Shown: positions 22,901-34,344, numbered from the stretch's first letter. The stretch: 64,000 bases of DNA from Anisus vortex (GCA_949126835.1 OX421498.1:32354000-32417999); one strand, 5' to 3'. A program made the numbers and translations. The notes: generated from the letters alone by a model not told the origin.

Positions 22901-25900
22901 TAATATCCCTCATTTTCAAAGTGAGAACTCTGCCTGCCTTCCAGACCATTAAGTTTTTGATAAAGTTTATTAATATTAATTTTTACCTGTGAAAATGCAT
23001 AATTGTAGCAAGACCAAAATGTTACATCTCCCACAGAGCGACTGTGATCTTGGGCTACTTACCTCAAGAACTATTGGGTACATCTGTGTATGAATATTAC
23101 CATCAAGATGACATACCATCCTTAGGTCAAGTTCATCGAAAAGGTAAAGTCTGACCAATGCACTATGTGGCCAAGTAGTTTATGTAACCAACCAATGACT
23201 GTTTGAAATATGTTTATTTTACAACCTTGCAATACTTATGGAAACTCACCAGTAGATTAAAACCTGCATTGCTATTAAAATTACGACAACATAATTGGTG
23301 TTTTTCTTTTGCCATCTTACTTAAACTCCTAATTGTTGACCTAGTAGATAGCAAAATATGTAAATTGGTCTTTGTTTTTTTTTACTACAATAAATTTTCT
23401 AAAAATCATTGTTGGTATTTTTAAGCTTTTAAGTCAGTAGTACATATGCTAATTACAATGTCTCAGGTATGTTTTCTGCTTTCCAGAGCATGTATCTACC
23501 TAAATGAATGTAAATGTTTTATTGTTTTTCTCCAGTATTAACAGCCAAAGATAAAATAGAAACTGATGTCTACAGGTTCAAGTTAAAAAGTGGGAAATTC
23601 TTGCACTTGAAATCTCGGTGTTTTGGATTCAGAAATCCCTGGACAAAAGAGGTGGAATATATTGTCTCAACGAACACAGTAGTTCAGTAAGTGACTGTCA
23701 CCGCCTAATATAAGTAGATATGAACAACATAACATTAGACATGATTCTCATTGATCCATGAGTTAAGACTGTAGTACCTTCAATACTTTAATTTTAAACA
23801 ATCTATATATGATTAAATTTTGGCTATTTCATTTATACTTCAGGTAGCATTCAGGCAAATTTAGTACTTCTTCTCTGTCATGCTGACCTAACAGGACTCC
23901 AATACTGTCTAGGAGCACTAGAGTGAATCACCTCAGCGCGAACACCAGCACGTTGCGAACACCACTCGAAAAACTTTCGCAGTTTCTCTATTTTCATGTC
24001 TACTGCAAAAGCGAGCGTCAATTTAGAGAAAGCAGTTATTCCTCAATATCCTTAGGCCGTTTCAGTTACGGGAAGAGCATTTTTTAGATCAAAAGTGACA
24101 ACATTTGGAGCGCATGGTGGTGGCTATGCTAAAAACCTCCCACCGAATGAACGAGGGTGGTATCCGGGTTAAGACTAGCTTTTCGTTTTTTTTTTTACAT
24201 TTAAAAATGTGTTTGCTATCGGATTATCACTTTGATACAGTTAAAGAACAATGCTGTTATGATTTACAATACTTATTTATAGTAATATTCGTTTTAAAGG
24301 GGTGTTCACAATGAAGTATGCAAAACGTAGGGTTGATCCTCATAGCGAACACTTTTCTTTCTGTTGGGGTGGGTATCTAAAAACTGTCGAAAATGCACCT
24401 CAAAGGGATTATTACTAGATTATTAGATGAGCTGTACTTAGAGCAAGACTTGGGAGAGAAGAAGAGCAGAAAAAAACACTGAAAAGAGAATGGTCAAGAA
24501 ACGTAATTGAAGTAAGCTCTGATAGCAGCTACTACATATATTATATAGTCTATAGATCTATGATACTACATTTAATGGAACTAGAAATGGCTTCAATTTC
24601 AATGTTGTTTGTTTGAAAATACAGTACAGATATCATGCATTTATCAAAAGGCGCATGTAGACTATAGGAACACTAGATTGTCTTTCTTTTTACTGTTGGT
24701 GCAGAGGTTTTCTTGGCTCACTCATAAATAGATTTAGATTTTACACAATAAAACTCATTGGTTTAGAAAAAAATTATTTAAAAAATGTAAACGATCTGTC
24801 AAAGTCTAGACAATAGCATGTGGCAGTACAATAGCATGGGCATCTCCATTGTTCGTTACATTAACAAAATAATAAATATTTGATGACTTTGGCTTAGTGT
24901 TTGCTCTGAAATTAAAGTGTTCGCTGTGAAGTTTAATGAATAAAAAGTGTTTGCTATGAAGCAGCAAACATGGTCGTCTGAGAATGCAATCTACACCCTA
25001 ACCCTGCGTAGTAATACAATAATGTAGGATTATTCAAGTAGCCACGCTGTTGTACTATCTTTTGGTACTTTCGTTTTTATCCTATGTCTAACGGTTTAGA
25101 AACTAGGTCACAAAAACTAAGTAGGGTGCTTTTTTTAGCTTTATGGTGTTCGCAAAGGGTGATTTACTCTACAAGAAGTCAGTTGCATTGTTGATAAACA
25201 AACTTTGATGTAAACAGCACACATGTTACATGTTGTGTTCTATTATTCCTTTTTGCGCACCAAAACAGTCATACTGTAAAAAATCTACCAATGATAGTGA
25301 CCTTGAGAAATACAACTTGAATTAATTATCTGCATCATCTCTCTCTTGTCCACGTGCATAACTTGAAACTCTTGAAATTGTTGGCTATTTCAGAAACTCA
25401 TGATCCAATGAGATTTTCAAATATAAAAAATTTTTCTTGTCTTTACACACACGTTCATATGTGTGCATCAATTTGTATTATAATGTTTGATAGTGAGGAA
25501 ACTGAGTTAAGGTTGTTGCCAGGATTGTTTCTGAGATCTAGAGTGCGTCCCAGCTCAGATGGGTACCTGTCATTAGATGGGTATAGTGAGGGAAAAGCAG
25601 GGCAATGTGCTGGCCACAGAATCCTCTTGTATGATATGGACACTGTTATTGGTGATCCTGCTTCACTAGCTCTAAGGATCAAGTAAGCGTGAAAAAGATA
25701 ATTTACTTGATTCTAGTGCAAAATGTGCAAGTGATTTCATTCATTTATTGTTCTGACTGAGGACATGTTTTTGTAAAACGTTTGGCATAAAATGAAATGT
25801 TTAAATTTGAAAAAAAAAAAAGAAACCCTTATGTTTGATAATATATGAAGAAATATAAAGCTTTGTAAAATTGACTCCTTGCTTATTGTCTTTAAAACTT

Positions 25901-27929
25901 GATCTCGCAGGATGCAGGAAGTGACTAGTTCTGGTCAGATATTTGATCCTACTGTGACATTACTAGAAGAAAGCAATGAATTCCAGACTTTAGAAATGAT
26001 TGGTGAGTATCATGTCTTTGTTGTCTTGTATAGTCTTTCTTTCTATTCTTGCTGTGGGGTTTATCTCATTCTTTTTTCAGCACAAAATTCTAGCCACTGG
26101 AATTATTTATTGTTTTAACATTTAACAATACTAACAGTTTGTGTCCCCCCCCCCACCACTGGCTTAATTCCTGCTTACACGTAGAGTTAACATCCTTTTC
26201 ATCACCCAAATGCTGACCTTATCTCATGTATACTACAGATGCTCCTTCTGTACAGAAGTTATTGCATTATACAATTGTCTGTGATTTGAGTCTAGTCTTG
26301 CATTTTGAATTATGTTTTAAATGACGATAAGTTATTAGATTTCCAGGTTCATTCAGGCAACCCATTCCATGCACTGGTGCCACTCAGGAAGAAAGTGAAC
26401 TTAAAAAAGCTTTTGTTCTTGCATATGGGATAAAAACATGTATGTCTATCTGAGCATTGTAATAGATTGTTGTTGTAAATTAGAAGTTAATATTACTGTT
26501 TGCTCTAGTATCTTCATATGGGCTGTTAGACTGCTTGGATCATTTCCTAGGCAGAAGATTGTTGTTTGATCACCTCATTTCAGTATAAGAAGTTGATCTA
26601 TTTGAGGTATTTTTCAATGACAAATTAATTTTAATTCATTCCTTCCCATGGGCATTTGAAAATGGATATGTTGCCTAAACAAGTCAGGAAAACCAACAAT
26701 TTAAAATCATTTAAGACTCTCATGAAAATGCAAGATTGTATGCTTATGACACAGTAATTTTTCAACTTAGAAGGAGCTCTGAAAATTGTGCAAAGATAAC
26801 ATATTAAGGTGTCATCCGCCTTTCTGTTATACCATTTCTCACCTGCATCTGTTTTCAAACTATTGAATTTTAATATTTGCTTCTGTTAGATCCTAGTTCC
26901 AGTTCTAAGACAAATGTGCCAAACATACCTGGAATTTTGGGTGGAACTTTGCCTGGTGCTGGCAGGATTGGTAAACAGATTGCTGATGAGTGCATGGAAC
27001 AATTGAGGTAAGATGTGGGTTAACATTTGTCTGTATGTGTGTATCTATTCAAGTGTTTGATGCATTTTTTATGGTCTTGACAAACACTATACATGTAACA
27101 TCACATTGCAAATTTACAACTAATAAGTTCATATTTAACTCTTGGTTGCCAGTAAGACTCCAATTACTCCAGCAGACAGCAGTAACACAGGAAGTCAACA
27201 TGGGACACCACCAACAGCTGGTGGCAATGGTAACTTCAAAGTTCCCCATTCTAATTTCACTTCATCGACAATGCTGCACAATCCTTCTACCATGCACTAT
27301 GGCGGCACGTTGAATGATTTGAACCCTACTAATAATAATAACAACACATCAGGTTCACAGGTACCATCAGGTAAGAAGATAATATCGAGGAAATTTTATT
27401 CTTTATATAATTTTTTTTAACAGGTAACATAATGTTTTGTTTTCAAAATGTAATCCTAATCTGATATGATTAAAGAAACAAAGTTTTCAAGAAATAGATG
27501 ATAATAGATTATCAATTAGTTTTTTAAAAGTCTCTATTTAAAAAAAAAAAAAAAAAAATAATTTACAACTTATTACTTAGTTACAATTGTGTTAATAGTG
27601 CAAATATTTTAGCTAATTTGTCTTCTCCTGCACCGCTATTTGAAGCCAAGTTGGCTCCACCCTCCTGTTCTTCCCACTGGCTGGATGTAAGCCACGTTGA
27701 GCACTCGGGCAACGGCATCAACCTCCACCACCACTCCCACTCGGATGACTCCTCCACGGAGGGCTCCCTCATTCAGAGCGTCATGCAGGAGCAGACCATG
27801 GACAACATCCAGAACCCTGGGAACGATGCCAACGATGAGGCCGCCCTTGCGTTCCTCATGAGCCTACTAGAAGCGGACGCGGGTCTGGGTGGCCCGGTAG
27901 ACTTTAATGACCTTCCCTGGCCTTTGTGA
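13695..27929 (+). CDS. Bmal1: BMAL1/ARNTL (cycle) circadian bHLH-PAS transcription factor, 5' end missing
   Basis: Fourteen exons join in phase: 13695-13978, 17377-17472, 18548-18723, 19665-19744, 19976-20068, 21099-21216, 21619-21795, 22020-22269, 23037-23143, 23536-23686, 25911-26002, 26890-27007, 27153-27370, 27613-27929 (TGA). They give 2277 nt, 758 residues. In order the protein has an ERKRK nuclear-localisation-type motif (about residue 81), a bHLH (about 132-185, [14 protein letters not shown]), PAS-A (about 200-280, [13 protein letters not shown]), PAS-B (about 400-512, [17 protein letters not shown]) and a C-terminal activation domain ending [14 protein letters not shown]. Family knowledge: BMAL pairs with CLOCK, binds CACGTG E-boxes and drives period/cryptochrome genes in the nucleus. 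Exon 1 opens in phase 0 after an AG with no in-frame ATG before an upstream TAA at 13653, so at least one 5' coding exon is missing, unless the ATG at 13926 is used. Confidence 0.95.
14010..14960. repeat. 31-bp degenerate minisatellite
   Basis: Units such as TGTTTATCTATGTACTCGTC plus TATATTCTTTC repeat every 31 bases, best preserved at 14280-14690, with alternation of TGTACTCGTC and TATACATATC halves. All three plus frames are open across the core because 31 is not a multiple of 3. Confidence 0.93.
15474..15650 (-). pseudogene. LINE reverse-transcriptase C-terminal remnant
   Basis: The minus strand reads [14 protein letters not shown], the xPxxWNSLPxxL motif typical of the C terminus of animal non-LTR retrotransposon proteins. 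Short and degraded. Confidence 0.5.
16083..16706. repeat. 47-bp minisatellite with a hairpin in each unit
   Basis: About 13 units, each with GACCATGGAAATGGTC (perfect 6-bp stem, GGAA loop) then a spacer containing TTTTGACCATGTGAATGTTT. All minus frames are stop-free over hundreds of bases because 47 is coprime to 3; the repeated peptide is not evidence of a gene. Confidence 0.97.
17377..17472 (+). CDS. Bmal1: Bmal1 exon 2 (acidic linker)
   Basis: The acceptor is TTTCAG and the donor GTGAGT. It encodes a Ser/Asp-rich linker ([18 protein letters not shown]) ending DVDARHPG, corresponding to the variable stretch before the BMAL bHLH. Phase 2 in and 2 out keeps frame with both neighbours. The acidic run is longer than in vertebrate BMAL1. 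Confidence 0.8.
18548..18723 (+). CDS. Bmal1: Bmal1 exon 3 (bHLH domain)
   Basis: It encodes the whole bHLH: basic region [14 protein letters not shown] with the His-Glu-Arg triad used for CACGTG recognition, helix 1 [13 protein letters not shown], and helix 2 [15 protein letters not shown]. The basic region and first turn look more like insect CYCLE than vertebrate BMAL1 (NAREAHSQ). The donor is GTAAGT. Confidence 0.97.
18740..19010. repeat. Degenerate GAACTATTCTATAT tandem repeat in Bmal1 intron 3
   Basis: About ten diverged units of roughly 20 bases around the core ACTATTCTATATGAACT. Confidence 0.6.
19090..19175 (+). pseudogene. LINE 3' coding remnant in Bmal1 intron 3
   Basis: It reads [20 protein letters not shown], the LPxxxxxxxxLxSFKxxL pattern at the end of non-LTR retrotransposon ORF2, then a stop. 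A related remnant is at 26633-26750. Confidence 0.5.
19665..19744 (+). CDS. Bmal1: Bmal1 exon 4 (bHLH-PAS-A linker)
   Basis: Eighty bases encoding [16 protein letters not shown], matching the KPTFLSDDELKHLILR segment at the start of vertebrate BMAL1 PAS-A. The acceptor is TTTAG and the donor GTGAGT. Confidence 0.93.
19976..20068 (+). CDS. Bmal1: Bmal1 exon 5 (PAS-A core)
   Basis: Ninety-three bases, phase 0 on both sides, encoding [20 protein letters not shown] and [11 protein letters not shown]. This is the PAS-A strand pair and helix, nearly identical to other BMALs. Confidence 0.96.
21099..21216 (+). CDS. Bmal1: Bmal1 exon 6 (PAS-A)
   Basis: It encodes [20 protein letters not shown] and [19 protein letters not shown], a core PAS-A signature. 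The donor is GTAAGG. The exon ends in phase 1. Confidence 0.96.
21619..21795 (+). CDS. Bmal1: Bmal1 exon 7 (PAS-A second half)
   Basis: It contains LPVKTDY and the strongly conserved [14 protein letters not shown], followed by a variable Lys/Arg-rich loop ([18 protein letters not shown]). The acceptor is TTTCAG; the donor is GTCAGG, a non-optimal but plausible site. Confidence 0.93.
22020..22269 (+). CDS. Bmal1: Bmal1 exon 8 (end of PAS-A, start of PAS-B)
   Basis: It encodes [30 protein letters not shown] and [19 protein letters not shown], all positionally conserved with BMAL1 ([23 protein letters not shown]). Cys replaces Ser in the HxTGYLKSW block. The donor is GTTGGT. Confidence 0.95.
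22484..22800. repeat. Dispersed repeat fragment in Bmal1 intron 8
   Basis: It begins TTTCCCAAACTTTTAGTTTT and contains GACCCAGTAAT. The same two blocks occur at about 60140 and 60617 in NCAPD3 intron 10, so the two loci share a repeat family, probably a hAT fossil. Confidence 0.45.
23037..23143 (+). CDS. Bmal1: Bmal1 exon 9 (PAS-B)
   Basis: It encodes [20 protein letters not shown] and [15 protein letters not shown], the PAS-B helices (vertebrate [20 protein letters not shown]). The acceptor is CCCACAG. Confidence 0.95.
23536..23686 (+). CDS. Bmal1: Bmal1 exon 10 (PAS-B beta sheet)
   Basis: It encodes [20 protein letters not shown] and [18 protein letters not shown]. The NPW tryptophan, which by my alignment is the one at the CLOCK PAS-B interface in mammals, is kept, while the earlier SRW position is SRC. 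The donor is GTAAGT. Confidence 0.95.
23921..25169. mobile_element. 1.25-kb TA-flanked MITE in Bmal1 intron 10
   Basis: Terminal inverted repeats GAGTGAATCACC...GCGAACACC and GGTGTTCGC...GGTGATTTACTC, flanked by TA (23919-23920 and 25170-25171). TTCGC/GCGAAC motifs recur inside. No transposase frame. Confidence 0.8.
25541..25650 (+). mobile_element. SINE family A fragment in Bmal1 intron 10
   Basis: It contains CAGCTCAGATGGGTACCTGT and GGCAATGTGCTGGCCACAGA, the body of the family. It reads as an open frame but would break the Bmal1 splice phase. Confidence 0.75.
25911..26002 (+). CDS. Bmal1: Bmal1 exon 11 (post-PAS linker)
   Basis: It continues in frame after exon 10 (CA+G) with [20 protein letters not shown] and [10 protein letters not shown]. 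The sequence is poorly conserved, so the call rests on splice phase, codon continuity and position. The donor is GTGAGT. Confidence 0.82.
26633..26750 (+). pseudogene. LINE 3' coding remnant in Bmal1 intron 11
   Basis: It reads [20 protein letters not shown], the same C-terminal pattern as at 19090, ending in a stop soon after. Confidence 0.5.
26890..27007 (+). CDS. Bmal1: Bmal1 exon 12 (VPxIPG motif)
   Basis: It encodes [20 protein letters not shown] and [11 protein letters not shown], aligning with the TVPGIPGGTRAGAGKIGRMIAEEIMEI block conserved in BMALs after PAS-B. The acceptor is CTGTTAG and the donor GTAAGA. Confidence 0.93.
27153..27370 (+). CDS. Bmal1: Bmal1 exon 13 (low-complexity transactivation region)
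   Basis: A Ser/Thr/Pro/Asn-rich stretch with [34 protein letters not shown] and a run of five Asn. It is disordered-region type, as in the corresponding part of vertebrate BMAL1. The donor GTAAGA is strong; read-through past it gives GKKI then a stop (see findings). Confidence 0.88.
27613..27929 (+). CDS. Bmal1: Bmal1 exon 14 (C-terminal activation domain, stop)
   Basis: GC-rich terminal exon with a His-rich patch (INLHHHSHS). It ends with the diagnostic BMAL1 C-terminal activation domain: [19 protein letters not shown] then [13 protein letters not shown], and TGA at 27927-27929. In vertebrates this tail binds CBP/p300 and cryptochrome. Drosophila CYCLE lacks it. Confidence 0.97.
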
Positions 27930-28873
27930 TATTCTGAGCAGCCTGAACTTGTTGTTTTCTTGTTAGTGATATTGTTACATTTTCCATCGGCCTATGCTCA
28001 CTTTCATTTTCACTGTTGGTAAGTTATGATTACAATAATTCCTTCCATTTACTGTTGACTTTTTTAAAAAAATCTTATTTTGTTGTATGATATATTTTGT
28101 ATATTTTGTTGTATGATATACAGTGTATATTTTGTTGTCTGAAATTTCATCTACTTTTATTGTACACAATTCATTTAATTATTTTGTTTTCAAAATCATT
28201 ATTTTGTTTAAGTGAAAGATAATCTTGGATCACAATTGTATTCTCTTTTGTTATTTGTTTCATTCATTGTGAATATCACATTTTACTTGGTATTGATTAT
28301 GTAACATACAGTTTTGTAGAATTGCCAACTGTGAAACACCTTGGATTTCCACTTCATTACCTCTATTTACGGTTAGGCGTAAAATAATTCCAACCTTTTT
28401 TGAAACAATCAATTGTTGGGATTTTTTTTTTTATATAAAGATTGTATTTTTCTGCCAAATTAAGTGCCTGATGTAAGTGCCAACTAAAAGTGTGTTTTGT
28501 TATTATTGCTCTCAATACTGGCTGTGTGTGTTTTTATAGTGAAAATCTGAATTCTATATTGGCACAAAGTTTTAACAGTTTTGTTATTGTTGTCTATATT
28601 AAGAAAGAATACTATCATAAATTTAAATGAAAATGAGTTAATTAAAATTGCTAAGAACGTTAATATCAATTCAACATTGACCAAAATAATGAATGGTTTC
28701 ATATTTATTGTGCAGAATTTCTTATTTTATCCCCCCTCCTCTCCCAAATATTACCATTTATATAAACATCTCCCAAAGCTGAAATCCATATATTGCCTAT
28801 CTATGCTTGCCAGAAAAAGCATATCGATTATTGCATTAGGTTCATTACATCATATGAGTCAGTTAGGTAACTC

Positions 28874-28879
28874 AATAAA
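28874..28879 (+). terminator. First candidate polyadenylation signal after Bmal1
   Basis: AATAAA 945 bases after the Bmal1 stop. Motif only; a later signal may be used. Confidence 0.35.
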
Positions 28880-31800
28880 GCAAAGTATGTAGGCCTATTA
28901 AAATATTGTTGGCTTCATTAAATTATTAAATCTGATTTCAGCCTATAATTAGCGCTTCAATATTGTCAAGCATTTACTAAAAAAAAGTAGTTAATGTTTT
29001 TTTTTCTCTTAGATTTATAAAATAAACAGAAAATAAAGTCAATCAGCATGAGTAACATTTCCCTTGTGATTTAAAAAAAATCTTTTGTAGTCAGGAATGA
29101 TGGTATCAACAGTTGCCAGCATACATTTTAAAACAAACAACAAATGAGTTTGACTGGTAAATCTAAAGTGAATGGTTTTGTTAACAATCTAATTTACAGC
29201 CTTTGGTTGTTGTTTTTCAATTATTTCTGGTCGCTTATCTGATGCTGGATTGTAATGGTTCCTTTGATGTTTATCTGACTCACCATCACAATGTTTATTA
29301 TAGAAATTTGAATTTTAGAGGGAAATCAAAGTATCATTTCAATGGGAACTATTGTTGATCAAATCTTTTTTATTATTTCCTTGTTGAACATTCAGCTCAA
29401 AGAGCCTTAACTTAGCCAGATTTGTTTAAAACAACTAAACAAATGTACACAGAGCTCAAAACAACATCATTTTTTGTTGTTGTTATCTTTAATTTTGAAG
29501 CAGCAGTTTTTCTGTGGTTTTTTTATGTTGTTATCTAGGTCTTGCCAGTGACATTTAGAATGCTTTTAATTGCTCTTGTCAATAGTATAGAATTATTGTC
29601 TTCTACAGACTGTGAAACCAGAGAACATAAAGTTGCTTTCACCAGGGTTTCTCAAGCAATGTGTGTTATCAATTTTGTTTCCTATATAAACTTAGTTCAA
29701 GGCTTATTTATAGAGTTTTAGTTTTCATAATTTTATTAGCACCAAATCACTTTTTTTTGGTTTAAATAACTCACAGTCTAGATCTAGTTGTCGCTTGTGT
29801 TGGTGGTGTTTTTTGTTTTTTAATTGTTCATGCCATCTCATGCTGGAAGTTGGAGTGGGCTTGATTTCAAATTATCTTGAAACAGAATGAGCTGGTCATA
29901 AGAAAATATCAGCATATTTAATAAAAAAGAAGCCTGAAGCCATACGACTGAATCCTCCTGCCTACTAGCAAAATGCAAACCAAAGATTTTTTTTTTCTCT
30001 ATAAAATCAATACAGCAAATGTAGAACATGAGCAGTAGGACAGGGCCACACGTGTTTCAGTCTTGTTTGTTTTTCTAGGTCTGTCAATCCTATTTGCTGA
30101 AATTGTCAGATTTCAAGGTCAGACATGTTGTTTCCTGTTCATATAATTTCTACTGAACCCATTCATCTTAACCTCAATCAATGCTTTGTAGCACTTTGAA
30201 AAATTGATAAATACTGGTGTTTGTGTTTTTCTTACGTTGTTGCAAGAAGCTACTGTATTTATTATTTCTATGATAATTGAAAGAAAAATGAATGTGTTTT
30301 TAATGTCTATCCTGAGATCAATGTTGATATTAAGTTGAATGCCTGGAGGATACAAAACAGGGTAGAATTATTCTCACATTAACTTTTTAAAAACATTGTA
30401 GTTTATATTTCCCAAAGCAAGCTAGACAGTTACATTTAAAATTGTATTATTTGTTTTCAAACATTCATGAAGGTGGCCCACATTTTTGACATTAATAGTA
30501 TTGGTTTTCTTTTTTGATGGATTAACATTTCTCAACTTTTACAAAATTCTTGAATTATATATTGTCACAGGAATTTTGTTTCATGAATTTGAAATTGTCT
30601 TCATCGAATAATAAATATGATATTTTATTTGAAAGGACAGAAAAATCTCTGATAACAGGAAAAATTTTGCTCAGAAATTCATAAAATTTAAAAAGAGGAA
30701 GAGGGCTTAAAGTACTTCTAATGTTTGCACTTTTCCAAATCACTTTTTTCTTGTTGTAGAAATTTTCAAAAATTTCAAGACTTATAGTCTTATTTGTAAA
30801 TTTCTTCTATACAGAAGGTGCATTTAAGTGCAGATAACTTGTAAAATCTCCAATGTTTGCGGTCACAAAATTAATTTTTTATTGTTAATTATGTAACATT
30901 CCAACCTGCCTTTTTGTTTTTTTAAGAGAACTTACATACCCATTTATTTTTAATTTGCTATTTGATCTTCTTTTTTTCTATGTTTGGGCTATCTATATCT
31001 AAAAAACAAACAAAATGGTGTTGTAGCATCACACAAAGAAGCTTAAAGTGGGCTGTTAAACATTAAAAAACACACCTCTTTTTTTATGTAAAATGTTAAA
31101 TGTTGGCACCTACCTTATATATAGACCCATTATATAATGTTTTACAATCATCATAGATAACAGAAAGTATTTATTTATATTAACTTTCTTGTAGCTAGTG
31201 ACACATTTCTTGACTCAATCACTGAGGTGGCCCTGGGTGTTTCTTTCCAAATTTGTCCAAGAGAAAATTTTCCTTCCCCCTTCCCCTCCTCTATTCACAA
31301 TTCCATGATCAGGTATATCTAGTTTAAATCAGGAATTTGTACTGTAGGGCAGTGAATTGCTCAGATGGGTTGTTTTGGGAAAAAAATATGATTGGCTCTG
31401 AGTTGCTTATAGGAACTTTTACTAATGCCTGTGAATCTCCTGTCCACAACAGTACTACAACAGTTCCATGACCAAGTATAATTAACTTGCTGAAACATTT
31501 GTTAATTGTTCAATCTGAACACTATATCTCTTTCTTCTCTTTTTATGTTAATTGACTCATTGAGTTATTTATTGAATTTCTTACTTTTAATACTTTGGGT
31601 TTGAAATAAGCAAGTGATTGGGTGAACCACATAGATCAGATAATTCTTTTTTGGTGAGCCTTGAGCTGAGCAGTGCTCAGCTTGGTGAGCCAATCGGCCA
31701 ATCTCCACTTGTAACAATTTAATACATGCAAAAGTAAGATTTCAGTTTCGTGATATCTAAATAGAAGACTTTTTAATGGCATAATTTATAAGGAGACAAT

Positions 31801-34344
31801 AAGGTGTTGTTTTTTTTTAAAGATTATTATAGACTATGATTGTATGATTCTATGTCTGTAACAAACATATTTGTATTTATTCACTGCACCAACATTCTAT
31901 TGTTGATTTGTGGACATGCAATGTGTCTTGGTTATAGCTCAATGGCAAGTGAATTTTGTGCCAAATACATATCCTAATTGTGTAGTCCAAACTGGTGACA
32001 CTAATGTATTATTTTCACTAAAGACTTTGTCTATGTCAATGTCAAATTTGTTTTGTTTTTGTTTATTTTCCTCTGTGAATGCAGGAACACACAAAACAAC
32101 ATGGTCTAATTAAGTTGTTGTCTTTTTTACTTGAAAGCAATAAATAAAGTTAGCATTGAATTGTTATAGACCACCTGACTATAGAATTTTGATAACAAAA
32201 ATAATTTTAAAATAAAATGATAAATTACTATCTACCTTTCTAAACTAATGACTTGTCAGAAGGTTTGCCACTTTGTGAGATAGCATTAGGGGGGTGGTAT
32301 GAGCACATTGTATAGTGGACAAGGACAAATTTCCTTTCCTCACCTGATAAGGCACTAGACTTAAATATTAATGTTAATAACTAAATCTATACACTGAACT
32401 ATATATATATAAACTGGATTGACCATGTCCTCAATGATGCTAATAAGTTTTTGGAAGAAAAGTGTCATTTTGTGTTGTCAGAAGTCAATGTAAATATTTA
32501 AAGCATGTGACACTGTAACTCTTTAGCCCCCTTTCAGATTTAGATTTACAAATTGTCAACTTGAATATTTCCAAGTAGTTAATAACTATTTAAAATCACC
32601 AATTTAGAACTGTTTCAGAGTTTCCTAGATGCTGAGCAGTAAAAAAAATGCAGCATGAATTTCTAACTTCAACTTGGTTAAAAGAATATTACTCTCCAGT
32701 TTATATATATTTAACTCAATGGTTATATTTAAAATTGAATACTATGATGACAATTAGTTAGTTCTGTGTGATATTTAGAAATGAGTTTGAAATAAGAATT
32801 GTTCCATAGATTTTTCATAATATTGGATTTTAAAAAAGAGTATTAAAAACAGTCAAAATGTTTTAATCAGAAATTACCAGTTTTGTAGACAGATAGGAGT
32901 GTCTGTGATGTATAAGATATGTAGGTCATGGTGATGATATGTAGATCACCAGCATAGTGATCAAAGGTTACTAACAAAATATAAAGGTCAGGAAATTATC
33001 TTCGCTTTTGGAATGATCCTGCATGCATGCAAAACATACCTGATATATGTTGTGAGAAATATGTAAAATGATGTGCTGGTCACATCGTCAGCTAGTAGAT
33101 TGTAATGACAGAAACTGATTCATTTTAATCTTAATTCCAAAAGGGAAGTTCTCAATAGACCAGATTTAATCATTCAGAATGTTCATGAAAAGTTTCCCCG
33201 GGGTATGCAGTAAATATGATTACACTATGATGCTTATAGTAATTGATCAATTTTAATTTGGTTTGCTTTTGGCTCATTATTTTATAAAACTTAATTTTCT
33301 GCTGCTAATAGATTATTATTTCCATGTGTCTTTTATTGTTTCTTGTTTGTTTACTGACGTGTTTACAACAGTGTTTAATATTATTTATAATACTTTTTTC
33401 AATAATATCCTCTTTTAATGCTCATTAACTGAATGAACTTGCTGTATGTTATGTTATTTACTAAATGTAAATGTATTGTTACCACTGGCAACTGTTATTG
33501 TTTAAATGGTATGTCTCATAACTTTTGTATAATATCTGTTTTTATTAACTAATCATTATTTTAAATAGTTAAAGAGAGTAAAATAGTAAAAAAAAGGTAC
33601 AATTTTAGAATATCTTTAACCAAATATTTTATTAAGACAATTGAAGGTGGCCTACCGTTTTAAGGATATTGACATTCAAATATATTTTATATTTAAGAAA
33701 TCTATCTAATAATCTTTGTCTCTCCCTGTGGAGCTTGAGGCATCCACAGATTTCAGCCATGTCTCCCTTCGGAGCAAGAGGCATGGCCTTGTCATCTCCA
33801 TCTTTTCTTATCTAGTCTAAGGTGCTATCCAGTTCCTGATTCCACTGTTGGAAAAGTGTTCTTTCAAATGTATCCTTAGAATTCAGTGGAGACATCTTAC
33901 CTCAAAACCCCTGAGGTGGCTACCATCTTTTTTAGTGGTTATTTCATGTTTCTGATGCATAGACAAGGACTGAGGATACATTTGGTTTATATATTTTTAG
34001 CAATGGGGAAGATTTTCATTGTATTAAAAGCCTGTGCTACCATAGTTATTCTGGAAGAGATATTTGTGTCAATACTGTCATAAGCTTATTTAATAATAAG
34101 GTTAAATAATTTGCCAAAAATGTATAAGTACAATTTAAAAGTTATAGCCAAGATTTTGATCAATTATCAGGATTGACATTTGTTTGTATTAATGTGATAT
34201 GTGATTCTCTTCATTTTATTTTATTTTCTGTTGTTAGTTATATTTTGTAATATTGTAACTTTCACAAGTTTATTTGAAAACAAAAAATATGTCTTTGCCA
34301 AAGTATACTGTTGCCTATTGCATTAGTAAGTACCACCAAGCCTA

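Noticed and set aside
25354..25686. 110-codon plus-strand frame inside Bmal1 intron 10
   Set aside because: Half of it is SINE family A body; inserting it would break the otherwise perfect exon 10-11 phase.
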